Shown piece after piece: positions 1 to 9,083 of a stretch of 64,000 nucleotides of DNA. A program made the translations under genes and the position numbers. The notes below the pieces were generated by a model. That model was not told the DNA's origin. It was given only the letters and a program-made list of their open reading frames with translations, and searched no databases. Every line of letters starts with the position of its first letter. Positions within the stretch are counted from its first letter, which is position 1. Source of the DNA: Ancylobacter radicis (GTDB lineage Bacteria; Pseudomonadota; Alphaproteobacteria; Rhizobiales; Xanthobacteraceae); contig NZ_JAHCQH010000023.1 of NCBI RefSeq assembly GCF_018449475.1, forward strand, positions 62,001 through 126,000, written 5' to 3'.

Positions 1-57
1 GGGCGGCTCTTTGGCGTCGTCGCCGAAGATGCGGGCGGTGCCGGGTGCTGTCTTCAC
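1..57 (-). CDS. N-terminus of a gene following thrB (partial, possibly rnhA)
   Basis: On the minus strand a GTG overlaps the thrB stop codon as GTGA and opens a frame that runs off the left edge, reading [19 protein letters not shown]. Only 19 codons are visible and no domain can be recognised. In many alphaproteobacteria ribonuclease HI (rnhA) follows ispH and thrB, so rnhA is the likeliest identity. That rests on gene order alone, since the typical TDGACSGNPG motif would lie outside the window. Confidence 0.35.
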   Translation of the reverse strand, partial: MKTAPGTARIFGDDAKEPP

Positions 58-1034
58 GCGGCGTGCTCGGTCGCGAGGCCATAGTCGCGCGGGCTCTCGA
101 CCGAGCGGTGGAAACGCAGCTTGCGCAGATATTCCAGCGGGTCGTGCGGGCGCACCAGCGCGCCGGGCGGCACGTTGAGCCAGTCCACCAGCCGGGTGAG
201 CAGGAAGCGCAGCGCCGCCCCGCGCGCCAGCACCGGCAGCGCCGCGATCTCGGCCTCGCTCAGCGGGCGCTCGGCCTGATAGGCGGCGATCAGCGCCCGA
301 CCCTTGGTCTGGTTGTAGGCGCCGTCCGGCTCGAAGCACCAGGCGTTGAGGCAGATGGCGATGTCATAGGCGAGCAGGTCGTTGCAAGCGAAATAGAAGT
401 CGATCAGCCCGGTGAGCCGCCCGTCGATGAAGAACACATTGTCCGGGAACAGGTCGGCATGGATGATGCCGGCCGGAAGCCCCGCCGGCCAGCGCGCCTC
501 CAGAAAAGCCAGCTCATTGGCGATCAGCGTCCGCAGGCCTGGGGCCACCGTGTCGGCGCGCTCGCCCGCCGTCTCATAGAGCGGGCGCCAGCCGGGAACG
601 GAGAGCGCGTTGACCCGGGAAAAAGCGGAAAAGTCCCCGCCCGCCTTATGCAGCCCGGCGAGCGCGGTACCGAGCGCGGCGCAATTGGCCGCCGTGGGCC
701 GGCGCACCGAGGTGCCCATGAGAAAGGTCGCGATCAGCGCCGGGCGGCCGGCGAGCGTGCCGAGCGCGACGCCCGCGCGGTTGCGCACCGGCTGCGGGCA
801 ATCGATGCCCCGGCTCGCCAGATGCTCCATCAGTCCGATGAAGAAAGGCAGGTCCGCCGGATTCACCCGCTTTTCATAGAGGGTGAGGATGAAGCTGCCG
901 GCTTCCGTCTGGAGCAGATAGTTGGAATTCTCCACGCCCTCGGCAATGCCCTTGAAGGCCCGCAGGCGGCCGATCTCATAGGTCGAAAGGAAGGCTTCGA
1001 GCTCTTCCGGGGTCACATCGGTATAGACGGCCAT
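54..1034 (-). CDS. thrB: homoserine kinase ThrB, alphaproteobacterial type
   Basis: Phosphorylates homoserine with ATP in threonine synthesis. The 326-residue product starts [16 protein letters not shown] and has the phosphotransferase (APH-like) fold used by this ThrB class rather than the GHMP fold. The catalytic loop [12 protein letters not shown] sits near residue 205 and the metal-binding segment [11 protein letters not shown] near 225. A longer in-frame upstream extension exists but runs into ispH; the ATG at 1034 gives the normal family length. It lies 25 bases after ispH on the same strand, so the two are probably cotranscribed, and it overlaps the next partial gene by GTGA. The family assignment is firm. 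Confidence 0.93.
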   Translation of the reverse strand: MAVYTDVTPEELEAFLSTYEIGRLRAFKGIAEGVENSNYLLQTEAGSFILTLYEKRVNPADLPFFIGLMEHLASRGIDCPQPVRNRAGVALGTLAGRPALIATFLMGTSVRRPTAANCAALGTALAGLHKAGGDFSAFSRVNALSVPGWRPLYETAGERADTVAPGLRTLIANELAFLEARWPAGLPAGIIHADLFPDNVFFIDGRLTGLIDFYFACNDLLAYDIAICLNAWCFEPDGAYNQTKGRALIAAYQAERPLSEAEIAALPVLARGAALRFLLTRLVDWLNVPPGALVRPHDPLEYLRKLRFHRSVESPRDYGLATEHAA

Positions 1035-1059
1035 CGGTGCCTGTCGGGTGTGGAACAGC

Positions 1060-2031
1060 CTATTCGGCGGCGTCGGGGCGAAGCTGCCGGGGCAGCGGGA
1101 AGAACACGTCTTCATTGACCGTGTACACGGTCTCGACCGCCACCGTGTAGCGTTCGGCGAAGGCGTCGATGATTTCCTCCACCAATATCTCCGGCGCCGA
1201 CGCCCCGGCGGTGATGCCGAGCGAGGCGATGGCGCCGAAGCGGTTCCAGTCGATCTCGCTCGCGCGCTGCACAAGGTCGGAGATGCGGCAGCCCTCGCGC
1301 TCGGCCGCTTCGCGCAGGCGCTGCGAGTTGGACGAGTTCGGCGCGCCGACCACGATCATCGCATCCACCTGCGGGGCGACGCGCTTGACCGCTTCCTGCC
1401 GGTTGGTGGTGGCGTAGCAGATGTCTTCCTTGTGCGGCGCCACCATCGCGGGGAAACGCTGCCTGAGGATGGCGACGATCTCCGCCGTATCGTCGATCGA
1501 AAGCGTGGTCTGGGTGGTGAAGGCGAGATTGTCGGGGTCGCGCGGGGTGAAGATTCGCGCCTGCGCGGCGGTCTCGACCAGCGACACCGCGCCCTCGGGC
1601 AACTGGCCCATGGTGCCGATCACTTCCGGGTGGCCGGCATGGCCGATCAGCACCACCTCGCGGCCCTTCTTGTGATGGACGGTGGCCTCGCGGTGTACCT
1701 TGGTCACCAGCGGGCAGGTGGCGTCGATGGCGAAGAAATTGCGCTGCGCCGCGTCCTCCGGCACCGATTTGGCCACGCCATGGGCGGAGAAGATCACCGG
1801 CGCCGCCGTGCCGGCGGGGACCTCGTGCAACTCCTCGACGAAGATCGCGCCCTTCGCCTTCAGCCCCTCGACCACATATTTGTTATGCACGATCTCGTGC
1901 CGGACATAGACCGGCGGGCCGTACAGGGCGAGCGCCCGCTCTACCGCGTCGATGGCGCGCACCACACCGGCGCAGAAGCCGCGCGGGGCGCAGAGCAGAA
2001 CGCGCAGCGGGGGTTTTTCAGCGGCGTGCAT
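1060..2031 (-). CDS. ispH: 4-hydroxy-3-methylbut-2-enyl diphosphate reductase (LytB)
   Basis: Last enzyme of the MEP isoprenoid pathway; an iron-sulphur enzyme converting HMBPP to IPP and DMAPP. The 323-residue protein shows the three cluster cysteines in their usual contexts: [14 protein letters not shown] near residue 20, [11 protein letters not shown] near 105, and ICYATTNRQ near 205. The FTTQTTLS segment and the substrate loop [11 protein letters not shown] are also present. It begins [13 protein letters not shown], with normal family length. It heads a probable ispH-thrB operon. Nothing unusual was seen. Confidence 0.96.
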   Translation of the reverse strand: MHAAEKPPLRVLLCAPRGFCAGVVRAIDAVERALALYGPPVYVRHEIVHNKYVVEGLKAKGAIFVEELHEVPAGTAAPVIFSAHGVAKSVPEDAAQRNFFAIDATCPLVTKVHREATVHHKKGREVVLIGHAGHPEVIGTMGQLPEGAVSLVETAAQARIFTPRDPDNLAFTTQTTLSIDDTAEIVAILRQRFPAMVAPHKEDICYATTNRQEAVKRVAPQVDAMIVVGAPNSSNSQRLREAAEREGCRISDLVQRASEIDWNRFGAIASLGITAGASAPEILVEEIIDAFAERYTVAVETVYTVNEDVFFPLPRQLRPDAAE

Positions 2032-2117
2032 TGCGTCGTCCCGTCGGGCGCCCGTGAAAACAAGGCTTCCGTCATGGGTGGCCGCGCCCGTGCTGTCAAG
2101 CGTGGCAAGGGGGGCGT

Positions 2118-2741
2118 TCAGGGGCGTTTGCGGAACGCGCCGACAATGCTGAGCGTCACCTCGTCGGAAATCAGCGGGGCGCCTTCGTCCAGGCCGAACG
2201 CGCTGCGGATCAGCGTCGCGCTGGCGGTGAAGCCGATATTCTCGGCCTTGTGCCGGTCATTATAGCCGGCGCCAATGAAGCGCGCCTCCAGCGTCACCGG
2301 GCGGGTGACGCCGTGCAGCGTCAGCTCGCCCTCGATGGTGGCGCTAGTGCCATGGGCGGCGACGCGCGAGGATGTGAACGTGGCGGTGGGGAATTTCGCG
2401 GCGTCGAAGAACGCATCCGAGGCCAGATGCTCGGCGAAGGAGGGGACGGTGGCGACCAGCCCGTTCATCGGGATGGTGATGTCGAGCCGGGCCTCATCCG
2501 GCGCCTTCGGGTCGAGCACCAGCGTCCCGCTCATGCGCCCGAACATGCCGCTGAGCGGGGTGAAGCCGAGATGGTCGACGGTCCACGACACCTGCGTGTG
2601 ATTGGTGTCGACCTCATAGAGGCCGCCGGTGATGCGCGTGACGTCCGGCTGGCCGGGCCGCTGCGCCGCCGCTGTCTGGGCCTGCGCGCCAGTGAGCCCG
2701 GCCAGCAGGACCGCCGCGGCGGTGAAAACGCGAATACGCAT
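2118..2741 (-). CDS. periplasmic YceI-family protein
   Basis: The 207-residue protein begins [23 protein letters not shown], a cleavable signal peptide of about 22 residues, so it should be periplasmic. The rest is a YceI lipocalin-like beta barrel: [19 protein letters not shown] near residue 50, [19 protein letters not shown], and [18 protein letters not shown] near 140. Members bind polyprenoid-type lipids; the physiological ligand is usually unknown. A longer in-frame extension exists, but the ATG at 2741 follows a strong GGGGGAGAGG ribosome site and is the only start that gives a signal peptide. Confidence 0.88.
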   Translation of the reverse strand: MRIRVFTAAAVLLAGLTGAQAQTAAAQRPGQPDVTRITGGLYEVDTNHTQVSWTVDHLGFTPLSGMFGRMSGTLVLDPKAPDEARLDITIPMNGLVATVPSFAEHLASDAFFDAAKFPTATFTSSRVAAHGTSATIEGELTLHGVTRPVTLEARFIGAGYNDRHKAENIGFTASATLIRSAFGLDEGAPLISDEVTLSIVGAFRKRP

Positions 2742-3067
2742 GGCCTCTCCCCCGTCGCTTACCGGCAAGATTAGGCCCGCGCTTCCGCGCCGGCAAGTTC
2801 GGAGCACGGCGCAAACTTGCTTTTTCCATCCTGATTTATCTTTTATTATCATTGTCTTAGGCTTGGTATCACCGGGTCCCGCGGCAGGCGCCGGGCATGG
2901 CTGTGGCGCCTCCTCGCGCAATCATTTGCAGGAAACCGCGCGTCGGCCTATATTCGCGCGATCCCGGTCATCGTCAGACGGTCCGAGGCTCCGCCCCCGA
3001 GGGGTGGGCGGAGCGCGTGAGCATGTCTGCGCGACCGAATGAACCAATTGGATGGAGACGCGTCCCC
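2742..3067. other. divergent intergenic region between yceI and trcR
   Basis: No gene is supported here. The segment around 2815-2870 is clearly AT-richer than its surroundings (runs such as ATTTATCTTTTATTATC) and probably carries the divergent promoters. In-frame upstream codons for the downstream gene exist from about 2897, but they encode low-complexity residues not expected in that family. Confidence 0.5.
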
Positions 3068-3775
3068 ATGGCGAACGCCCCCCTCATGCCGAAGGCCACC
3101 GCCGTGTGGCTGGTCGAGAATACTGCGCTGACCTTCGACCAGATCGCCGACTTCTGTAAGCTCCACGTGCTGGAAGTGAAGGGCATCGCCGATGGCGAGG
3201 TCGCGCAGGGCATCAAGGGCCTCGACCCGGTCAATACCGGGCAGCTCGCCCGCGAGGAGATCGAGAAGGCCGAGCAGAACCCGAACCACCGGCTGAAGCT
3301 TCAGGAATCGAAGGTTCGCCTGCCCGAGCCCAAGCGCCGCCGCGGGCCGCGCTACACGCCGGTGTCCAAGCGCCAGGATCGCCCCAACGCCATTCTCTGG
3401 CTGCTGCGCAATCATCCCGAGCTCAAGGATGCGCAGATCATGCGCCTCGTGGGCACGACCAAGACCACCATCGAGGCGATCAAGGAGCGCACCCACTGGA
3501 ATGCGCAGAACCTGACGCCGATGGACCCGGTCACGCTCGGCCTGTGCTCGCAGATCGATCTCGATATCGAGGTGCAGCGTTCCTCCAAGGACCGCCCGGC
3601 GGGCGTGGCGAGCGAGGACGGCACCACGCTGCTGCCGGCCGAAGTCACCACCGGCGCGGGCGCGATGGACGAGCCCTTCGTCCCCCAGCGCAAGCCGCGC
3701 GAGGAGGCGATCGACCTGGAGACCGTGTTCGCCAAGCTTGGCGGCTCGCGCAAGGGCGCGGCCGAGGAGGAGTGA
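3068..3775 (+). CDS. trcR: TrcR/DUF1013 cell-cycle transcriptional regulator
   Basis: A 235-residue member of the alphaproteobacterial DUF1013 family, named TrcR for its link to cell-cycle transcription. The start MANAPLMPKATAVWLVENT is characteristic, followed by LTFDQIADFCKLHVLEVKGI, an apparent helix-turn-helix. A second helical region with NAILWLLRNHPELKDAQI and LVGTTKTTIEAIKERTHWN lies near residues 110-145. The C-terminus is variable and acidic (DLETVFAKLGGSRKG). The ATG at 3068 was chosen over further upstream codons because it gives the conserved N-terminus. A strong terminator follows, so it is probably monocistronic. The family is clear; the target genes are unknown. Confidence 0.88.
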   Translation: MANAPLMPKATAVWLVENTALTFDQIADFCKLHVLEVKGIADGEVAQGIKGLDPVNTGQLAREEIEKAEQNPNHRLKLQESKVRLPEPKRRRGPRYTPVSKRQDRPNAILWLLRNHPELKDAQIMRLVGTTKTTIEAIKERTHWNAQNLTPMDPVTLGLCSQIDLDIEVQRSSKDRPAGVASEDGTTLLPAEVTTGAGAMDEPFVPQRKPREEAIDLETVFAKLGGSRKGAAEEE

Positions 3776-3807
3776 GGCGGCTCCTGCACCGTTCTCACGT
3801 GACGATC

Positions 3808-3834
3808 AGGGGCGCTCGGGCGCCCCTTTTCTTT
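3808..3834 (+). terminator. Rho-independent terminator after trcR
   Basis: An 8-bp stem AGGGGCGC / GCGCCCCT (3808-3815 with 3820-3827), tetraloop TCGG, followed by TTTTCTTT. It lies 33 bases after the trcR stop codon. Confidence 0.85.
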
Positions 3835-3877
3835 CATGTGGCGGCAATGTCTGTCGCCTCTGCCCGGTGAGGTTCCG

Positions 3878-4549
3878 ATGAGTTCCTTCGACGATCCGGC
3901 AGCGGTCGCGCGCTATGCCGAAGCTCCGCGCCGTCTCGTGCCCGGCTTCCTCGATCTTCAGCGTATGGCGCTGCTTCTGCTCGCCGAGCGCGCGCCGCAC
4001 GACGCCCGCATCCTTGTGCTCGGCGCCGGTGGCGGGCTGGAGCTGAAGGTCTTCGCCGAAGCCCAGCCGGGCTGGCGCTTCGACGGCGTCGATCCGTCGG
4101 CCGAGATGCTGCGGCTCGCTGAGGCGACGTTGGGTGCGCACGCCGGGCGCGTCCGCCTGCATGAAGGCTATATCGATACCGCGCCGGCCGGGCCGTTCGA
4201 CGGGGCCGCCTGCCTGCTCACGCTCCATTTCATCCAGCCGGCCGAGCGGGCTGCGACGCTACGCGCGGTGCATGAGCGGCTGAAGCCGGGCGCCCCCTTC
4301 GTGACCGCCCATCACAGCATTCCGGGCGATGACGCGGAGCGCGCGCTCTGGTTTGCCCGCTATGCCGCTTTCGCGGCGTCCTCCGGCGTTCCGCGGGCGC
4401 AGGCAGAACGGGCGGGCGCCACCATCGGCGATCGCCTGCCGGTTCTCTCGCCGGCCGAGGATGAGGCGCTGCTGCGCGACGCCGGCTTCCGCGATGTCGC
4501 CCTGTTCTATGCCGGCTTCACCTTCCGCGGCTGGGTCGCTCTCGCCTAA
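3878..4549 (+). CDS. class I SAM-dependent methyltransferase
   Basis: A 223-residue protein with a Rossmann methyltransferase fold. Motif I is ARILVLGAGGGLELKVFAEA near residue 45. The acidic residue at the end of strand 2 is in FDGVDPSAEML, and motif IV is PFDGAACLLTLHFIQ near 110. The C-terminal part is typical of small-molecule methyltransferases (LSPAEDEALLRDAGFRDVALFYAGFTF, cited here as a 140-220 region). The ATG at 3878 follows GGTGAGGTTCCG. It stands alone, converging on prpE with 12 bases between the stop codons. The substrate cannot be inferred. Confidence 0.8.
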   Translation: MSSFDDPAAVARYAEAPRRLVPGFLDLQRMALLLLAERAPHDARILVLGAGGGLELKVFAEAQPGWRFDGVDPSAEMLRLAEATLGAHAGRVRLHEGYIDTAPAGPFDGAACLLTLHFIQPAERAATLRAVHERLKPGAPFVTAHHSIPGDDAERALWFARYAAFAASSGVPRAQAERAGATIGDRLPVLSPAEDEALLRDAGFRDVALFYAGFTFRGWVALA

Positions 4550-4561
4550 GCGTGCTGTCCC

Positions 4562-6490
4562 TTACGCCGCGCTTACCTTGGTGAGGCCGCGCGCGCTCAG
4601 CACCGCGGCGATCTCGTCCAGCGTCGCCGGATCGTCGATCGTCGCCGGCATGTTCCAGCTCTGCGCGTCGGCGATCTTCTTCATCGTGCCGCGCAGAATC
4701 TTGCCGGAGCGGGTCTTCGGCAGGCGGTTGACCGTGATGGCGAGGCGGAACGCCGCCACCGGGCCGATGCGCTCGCGCACCAGCGCGACGATCTCCGCCT
4801 CGATCTGCGTCGGCGAGCGGTCGACGCCCGATTTCAGCACCAGAAAACCGCAGGGCACCTCGCCCTTGAGATCGTCATGGATGCCGATCACCGCGCATTC
4901 CGCGACATCGGGATGGGCGGCGAGCACTTCCTCCATGCCGCCGGTGGAGAGGCGGTGGCCGGCGACATTGATGATGTCGTCGGTGCGGCCCATGATGAAA
5001 AGCTGCCCGTCGGCGTCGCGGAAGCCGGCATCCGCCGTCTTGTAATAGCCGGGGTACTCCAGAAGGTAGCTCTCGCGGAAACGCTCGTCCTGACGCCACA
5101 GCGTCGGCAGGCAGCCGGGCGGCAGCGGCAGGCGGATGGCGATCGAGCCCATCTTGTTGGCGCCGACGGGGTGGCCGCCCTCATCGAGAATGTCCACCTG
5201 ATAGCCGGGCATCGGCACGCCGGTGGAGCCGACCTTGATGTCCAGCGCGCCGAGGCCGACGGGGTTGCCGGCAATCGCCCAGCCGGTCTCGGTCTGCCAC
5301 CAATGGTCGACCACGGGCACGCCGAGCATGGCCGTCGCCCAGTCCACCGTGTCGGGATCGGCCCGCTCGCCGGCGAGGAACAGGGTGCGCAGCGAGGAGC
5401 GGTCGTAATCGCGCATCAGAAGGCCCTGCGGGTCCTCCTTCTTGATCGCCCGCAGCGCGGTCGGGGCGGTGAACAGGGCGGCGACCTTGTACTCCTCGAT
5501 CACCCGCCAGAAAGCGCCCGCATCGGGCGTGCCGACCGGCTTGCCCTCATAGAGCACGGTGGTGCAGCCGGTCAGCAGCGGGGCGTAGACGATGTAGGAA
5601 TGGCCGACCACCCAGCCGATGTCGGAGGCCGACCAGAACACCTCGCCCGGCTCCACGCCATAGAGCCCCTGCATCGACCAGCGCAGCGCCACCATATAGC
5701 CGCCGGTGTCGCGCACCACGCCCTTGGGCTTTCCGGTCGTGCCGGAGGTGTAGAGGATGTAGAGCGGATCGGTCGCCTTCACCGGCGCGCAGTCGGCGCT
5801 CACGCCCGCCGCTTGCGCCTGCGCGCGGCGCGTCGCCCAGTCATGATCGCGGCCGGGCACGAGACCCGCCTGCGCCTGCGGGCGCTGGAAGATCAGGCAG
5901 GCCTCCGGCTTGTGGGTGGCCATGGTCAGCGCGAGATCGAGCAGCGGCTTGTAATGGACGATGCGGCTCGGCTCGATGCCGCAGGAGGCGGAGAGCACGA
6001 GCTTGGGCTGGGCATCGTCGATACGGCCGGCCAGTTCCGCCGCCGCGAAGCCGCCGAACACCACCGAATGCACCGCGCCGATGCGCGCGCAGGCCAGCAT
6101 GGCGAACATCGCCTCGGGAATCATCGGCATGTAGATGACGACGCGGTCGCCCTTCTCCACGCCCATCTCGCGCAGAATCCCGGCCAGCGTGCGAACCTCA
6201 GTCTGCAGCTCGCCATAGGTGATGGCGCGCTTGGTCCCGCTCACCGGGCTGTCATAGAGGATCGCCGCCTGCTCGCCGCGCCCGGCCTCGACATGGCGGT
6301 CCACCGCATTGTGGCAGACATTGGTGACGCCGCCCTCGAACCAGCGCCCATAGACCCCGGCGGCGGGCTCGAAAATGGTGGCCGGCGGCTCCATCCAGTC
6401 GATGGCGCGGGCGGCCTCGCGCCAGAAACCCTGCGGGTCCTCGATCGAGCGGGCATGGACGGAACTGTAGCGGCTCGTGGCGGCACACAT
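4562..6490 (-). CDS. prpE: propionate-CoA ligase
   Basis: Acyl-CoA synthetase that adenylates propionate and transfers it to CoA, feeding propionyl-CoA metabolism. The 642-residue protein matches the PrpE branch of the acetyl-CoA synthetase family. It has an N-terminal region with DPQGFWREAARAIDW, the P-loop YTSGTTGKPKGVVRD near 250, the WWQTETGWAI substrate motif near 390, GYYKTADAGFRD, and a C-terminal SGKILRGTMKKIAD whose lysine (in GKILR) is the catalytic and acetylatable one. The start MCAATSRYSSVHARS gives normal length. No methylcitrate genes are adjacent, so its pathway partners lie elsewhere. Acetate or acrylate as alternative substrates cannot be excluded. Confidence 0.92.
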   Translation of the reverse strand: MCAATSRYSSVHARSIEDPQGFWREAARAIDWMEPPATIFEPAAGVYGRWFEGGVTNVCHNAVDRHVEAGRGEQAAILYDSPVSGTKRAITYGELQTEVRTLAGILREMGVEKGDRVVIYMPMIPEAMFAMLACARIGAVHSVVFGGFAAAELAGRIDDAQPKLVLSASCGIEPSRIVHYKPLLDLALTMATHKPEACLIFQRPQAQAGLVPGRDHDWATRRAQAQAAGVSADCAPVKATDPLYILYTSGTTGKPKGVVRDTGGYMVALRWSMQGLYGVEPGEVFWSASDIGWVVGHSYIVYAPLLTGCTTVLYEGKPVGTPDAGAFWRVIEEYKVAALFTAPTALRAIKKEDPQGLLMRDYDRSSLRTLFLAGERADPDTVDWATAMLGVPVVDHWWQTETGWAIAGNPVGLGALDIKVGSTGVPMPGYQVDILDEGGHPVGANKMGSIAIRLPLPPGCLPTLWRQDERFRESYLLEYPGYYKTADAGFRDADGQLFIMGRTDDIINVAGHRLSTGGMEEVLAAHPDVAECAVIGIHDDLKGEVPCGFLVLKSGVDRSPTQIEAEIVALVRERIGPVAAFRLAITVNRLPKTRSGKILRGTMKKIADAQSWNMPATIDDPATLDEIAAVLSARGLTKVSAA

Positions 6491-6641
6491 GACGGCGTTC
6501 TCCCAGCAGGCGTCTGTTCTGTTTTCCTCAATTTCACGGCAGCGCGCGGGAGTTGCAAGAACGCTCTAATGCGTACGACCTTGGTCGAGCGGGGAGGTCG
6601 GTCGGGAGTTGCGTGGCCGTGACGGGGCCCTGAAACGCGAA

Positions 6642-6666
6642 CCGCCGGCCCTTGCGGAGCCGGCGG
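6642..6666 (-). terminator. possible terminator hairpin between a ydcH-like gene and prpE
   Basis: An 8-bp perfect stem CCGCCGGC / GCCGGCGG with a nine-base loop. It lies downstream of the minus-strand YdcH-like gene. No clear U-tract follows on the minus strand, so it could be Rho-assisted or only structural. Confidence 0.35.
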
Positions 6667-6773
6667 CGAAATGGTCGTCGCTGTGATCGCACTGTCCGGT
6701 GGCCGGTCGCGGCAATGCCGTGCCTGACGTCGGGCAAGCGGGATAGATTCGCGTCAGTCGGCGAGCACCGCTT

Positions 6774-6950
6774 CTAGTGAAGCGTGGCGTCGCGGAGCCG
6801 TGTGATCTCGTCCTTGAGGTGCAGCTTTCGCCGTTTCAGATCGGCTACCCGTGCGTCGTTCGACGACGGGCGGATCATCTCTTCTCGAAGTTCTTTCTCC
6901 AGCGCCTGATGGCGCCGTTCCAGCTCCGCAACATGCGCTTGCAAAGACAT
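6774..6950 (-). CDS. YdcH-family (DUF465) small protein
   Basis: A 58-residue coiled-coil protein: MSLQAHVAELERRHQALEKE, then a basic hinge and ADLKRRKLHLKDEITRLRD at the end. This is the DUF465/YdcH signature, a short two-helix hairpin with the KRRKLxLKDEI motif. The function is not established. Two ATGs are in frame (6956 and 6950); the second lies six bases after AGGGAG and is preferred. A second family member is encoded divergently 200 bases away. Confidence 0.85.
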   Translation of the reverse strand: MSLQAHVAELERRHQALEKELREEMIRPSSNDARVADLKRRKLHLKDEITRLRDATLH

Positions 6951-7151
6951 GGGCATCTCCCTGTCATTCGGAAACGAACGTCATCACTGTGTCACGTATG
7001 CCGCGCCGTGTCGACGAAACGATGCGCTGCGCCGCAGCATGGTGTCCGCGTCCTTCGAGGTGGTTGCAGGGCGCGCGCGGGATGGTGATACTGCGCCTCA
7101 AGCCCCCGTGGACCGGGGCGAATCGGGCTGTGGGTCGAGCGTTTGACACAG

Positions 7152-7358
7152 ATGATGGCGGATGAGGAACGGGAGCTGAGGGCTCTCCTCGAGCGCCTGA
7201 AGCAGGAGCATCGCGATCTCGATGTCGCCATCGAGGCGTTGCAGCAGATGCCCGGCAGCGACCAGCTCCAGATGGCGCGCTTCAAGAAGCGCAAGCTCGG
7301 GCTCAAGGACCGCATCAGCTTCGTCGAGGACCAGATCTGTCCCGACATCATTGCCTGA
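7152..7358 (+). CDS. YdcH-family (DUF465) small protein
   Basis: A 68-residue paralogue of the divergent small gene next door. It begins MMADEERELRALLERLKQ, contains HRDLDVAIEAL, and ends in the family motif MARFKKRKLGLKDRISFVED. Two helices likely form an antiparallel coiled coil. Its role is unknown. A TTG at 7143 and a second ATG at 7155 are alternative starts, and no strong ribosome site decides between them. A hairpin follows the gene. Confidence 0.8.
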   Translation: MMADEERELRALLERLKQEHRDLDVAIEALQQMPGSDQLQMARFKKRKLGLKDRISFVEDQICPDIIA

Positions 7359-7407
7359 GCGGGGCAGGGACGCCATCAGGGAGCGTCCATAGGGCCCGGC
7401 CCGGCGC

Positions 7408-7433
7408 CGCCATCCCGGCGGACCGGGATGGCG
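7408..7433. terminator. bidirectional hairpin between convergent ydcH-like and peroxiredoxin genes
   Basis: A perfect 11-bp inverted repeat CGCCATCCCGG / CCGGGATGGCG with loop CGGA. It is centred in the 91-base gap between two convergent genes. Neither side has a long T-run, so efficiency is uncertain. Confidence 0.55.
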
Positions 7434-7449
7434 TTGTCAGAGAGCCGGA

Positions 7450-7935
7450 TCAGAACTGCGTGAGCAGCACGTCGGCATTGGTCGCGTCGGCCTTGCTGGG
7501 CACGCTCTCGACATTGAGGATCAGCACCTCGCCGTCATCGACCAGCATCGAATAACGCTTGGAGCGCAGGCCGAGGCCGGCCCCGGAGGCGTCGAGCTCA
7601 AGGCCGATCGCCTTGGCGAACTCGCCATTGCCGTCGGACAGGAACACGATCTTGCCGCCGGCATTGGAGGCCTTCTCCCAGGCTTCCATCACGAACGGGT
7701 CGTTCACCGCCGTCACCGCGATCACGTCCACGCCCTTGGCGCGGATTTCCTCGGCGCGGGCGATGAAGCTCGGCAGGTGGTTCTTGTGGCAGGTGGGGGT
7801 GAAGGCGCCGGGCACCGCGAACAGCACCACTTTCTTGTTCTTGAAGAACTCCTCGGTGGAGGTCGGCACCGGCCCGTCGGCGGTGGCGATGCGGAAGGTG
7901 GCGCTAGGCAGCTGATCGCCGACCTTGATCGTCAT
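7450..7935 (-). CDS. peroxiredoxin, Prx5/AhpE-like (redoxin family)
   Basis: A thiol peroxidase of 161 residues that reduces hydrogen peroxide and organic peroxides in the cytoplasm. The start is MTIKVGDQLPSATFRI. The peroxidatic cysteine lies in PGAFTPTCHKNHLPSF near residue 48, in the PxxxTxxC context of the Prx5 group. The conserved arginine appears in GLRSKRYSMLVDDG near 125. It has no fused glutaredoxin domain, so reductant is probably an external glutaredoxin or thioredoxin. In-frame codons upstream of 7935 are not conserved in character. It seems monocistronic. Confidence 0.92.
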   Translation of the reverse strand: MTIKVGDQLPSATFRIATADGPVPTSTEEFFKNKKVVLFAVPGAFTPTCHKNHLPSFIARAEEIRAKGVDVIAVTAVNDPFVMEAWEKASNAGGKIVFLSDGNGEFAKAIGLELDASGAGLGLRSKRYSMLVDDGEVLILNVESVPSKADATNADVLLTQF

Positions 7936-8102
7936 GGGCGTTTCCTTTCGTGCGCGGGAAGTCATGCGCGGGACAGACATTGCGGCCGCGCCCCGCGCGC
8001 CGCCTCCGGCGCTGCGGGCCGGTGGGGCCGGACGTCCCTAGAATAGCCATTTCCCGCGTCGCGGGAAGCGGTGTCGTTGTGTGGAAATCGCCGCGGCAGA
8101 GT

Positions 8103-8951
8103 TCAGGGCGTCGACAGCGGCGCCAGCACCTCGACCGCGCCGGCGTGGTCGGTGAGGGTGAAGCGCAGCGGCGTGGTGGCGATGTCGGCGCCACTCGGCA
8201 CGCCGTCCACCGGCAGTTCGAACACAGTGCGTCCATCGGCGGTGAGGCCGCGCGCCGGCAAGGGCAGTGCCCAGGCCTCGTCCGGCCCTTCGACAAAGAG
8301 ATCGGCGCTGGCGGGATCGCTGACGCGGGCGAGGATGCGCAGGCTGCGCTGGTCGCCTGTGCCCTCGATCAGGGCGCTCTCGATAGCCGGGGCGGTCACC
8401 CCGCCCATGGCGGTCTCGCGCGGCACGGCGGCGAAGGCGGCGCGCAGCGTCGGCGAGGACGCCCCGGCGCCCTCCGCCGGTACATCCAGTTCCACACGGG
8501 CATCGGCCGGCTGGCAGATCTTCTCGCACACGGCGAAATCGAGCGTGAGCCGTAGTTCGACCGGCTTGCCGGGATCGCGCGGCGTCACTTTGAAGGGCAG
8601 GATGACATCGTGCTTGTAGCCGATGGAGAGGCTTCCCCCCTCGTCGAACCGCACCGGCGCGGGCCACAGCATCTCGACATGGGCGACATTGCTGGAGCCG
8701 GACCAGTCGAAGCGCGGCGGCACGCCGGCGTCGCCCGGATAACGCCAATAGGTCTTCCAGCCGGGGACGAGGCGAATCTCGACCCCGCCGGCCAACGCGC
8801 CCTTCTCCGAAGCGGCGACGATCCGCACCGCGGTGCCTGATGGCGCCGACCAGGGCGAGGCGAGTTCAGCCCGCGCCGGGACGGCCATCGCCACGGCAGC
8901 GACGGCGGCGGCGAGGACGGACAGAAGAGAGAGGCGGAAGCAGGTCACCAT
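8103..8951 (-). CDS. periplasmic DsbD-alpha-like (protein-disulfide reductase N-terminal) domain protein
   Basis: A 282-residue exported protein. The signal peptide is MVTCFRLSLLSVLAAAVAAV followed by AMAVPARA. The mature part resembles the immunoglobulin-like alpha domain of DsbD: GWKTYWRYPGDAGVPPRFDW near residue 65, then LDFAVCEKICQPADARVELD near 140, where the CxxxC pair would exchange disulfides. The membrane beta domain and thioredoxin-like gamma domain of full DsbD are absent. It therefore needs a separate membrane electron donor (a CcdA-type protein), not present in this window. A long in-frame 5-prime extension overlaps other genes and is rejected. Start ATG 8951. Confidence 0.82.
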   Translation of the reverse strand: MVTCFRLSLLSVLAAAVAAVAMAVPARAELASPWSAPSGTAVRIVAASEKGALAGGVEIRLVPGWKTYWRYPGDAGVPPRFDWSGSSNVAHVEMLWPAPVRFDEGGSLSIGYKHDVILPFKVTPRDPGKPVELRLTLDFAVCEKICQPADARVELDVPAEGAGASSPTLRAAFAAVPRETAMGGVTAPAIESALIEGTGDQRSLRILARVSDPASADLFVEGPDEAWALPLPARGLTADGRTVFELPVDGVPSGADIATTPLRFTLTDHAGAVEVLAPLSTP

Positions 8952-9083
8952 ATTCTGGCGATACCCTGTCGGCCGGCGGGTGGAAAGCGGCCGGCCCGCA
9001 CTTTCGTGTGAGGGCGGCGGGCAGGGGCGTGCCTGCGCCCGCCGGGGCTTGAAAATGGTGGCCCGAGGTTTACGCTTCCCTAC

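Noticed and set aside
2897..3067. N-terminal extension of TrcR by 57 codons
   Set aside because: The extension is Arg/Pro-rich and unlike the family, whose conserved start is MANAPLMPKATA at 3068.
4877..6622. 581-codon open frame on the plus strand opposite prpE
   Set aside because: Antisense shadow; prpE on the other strand has all catalytic motifs.
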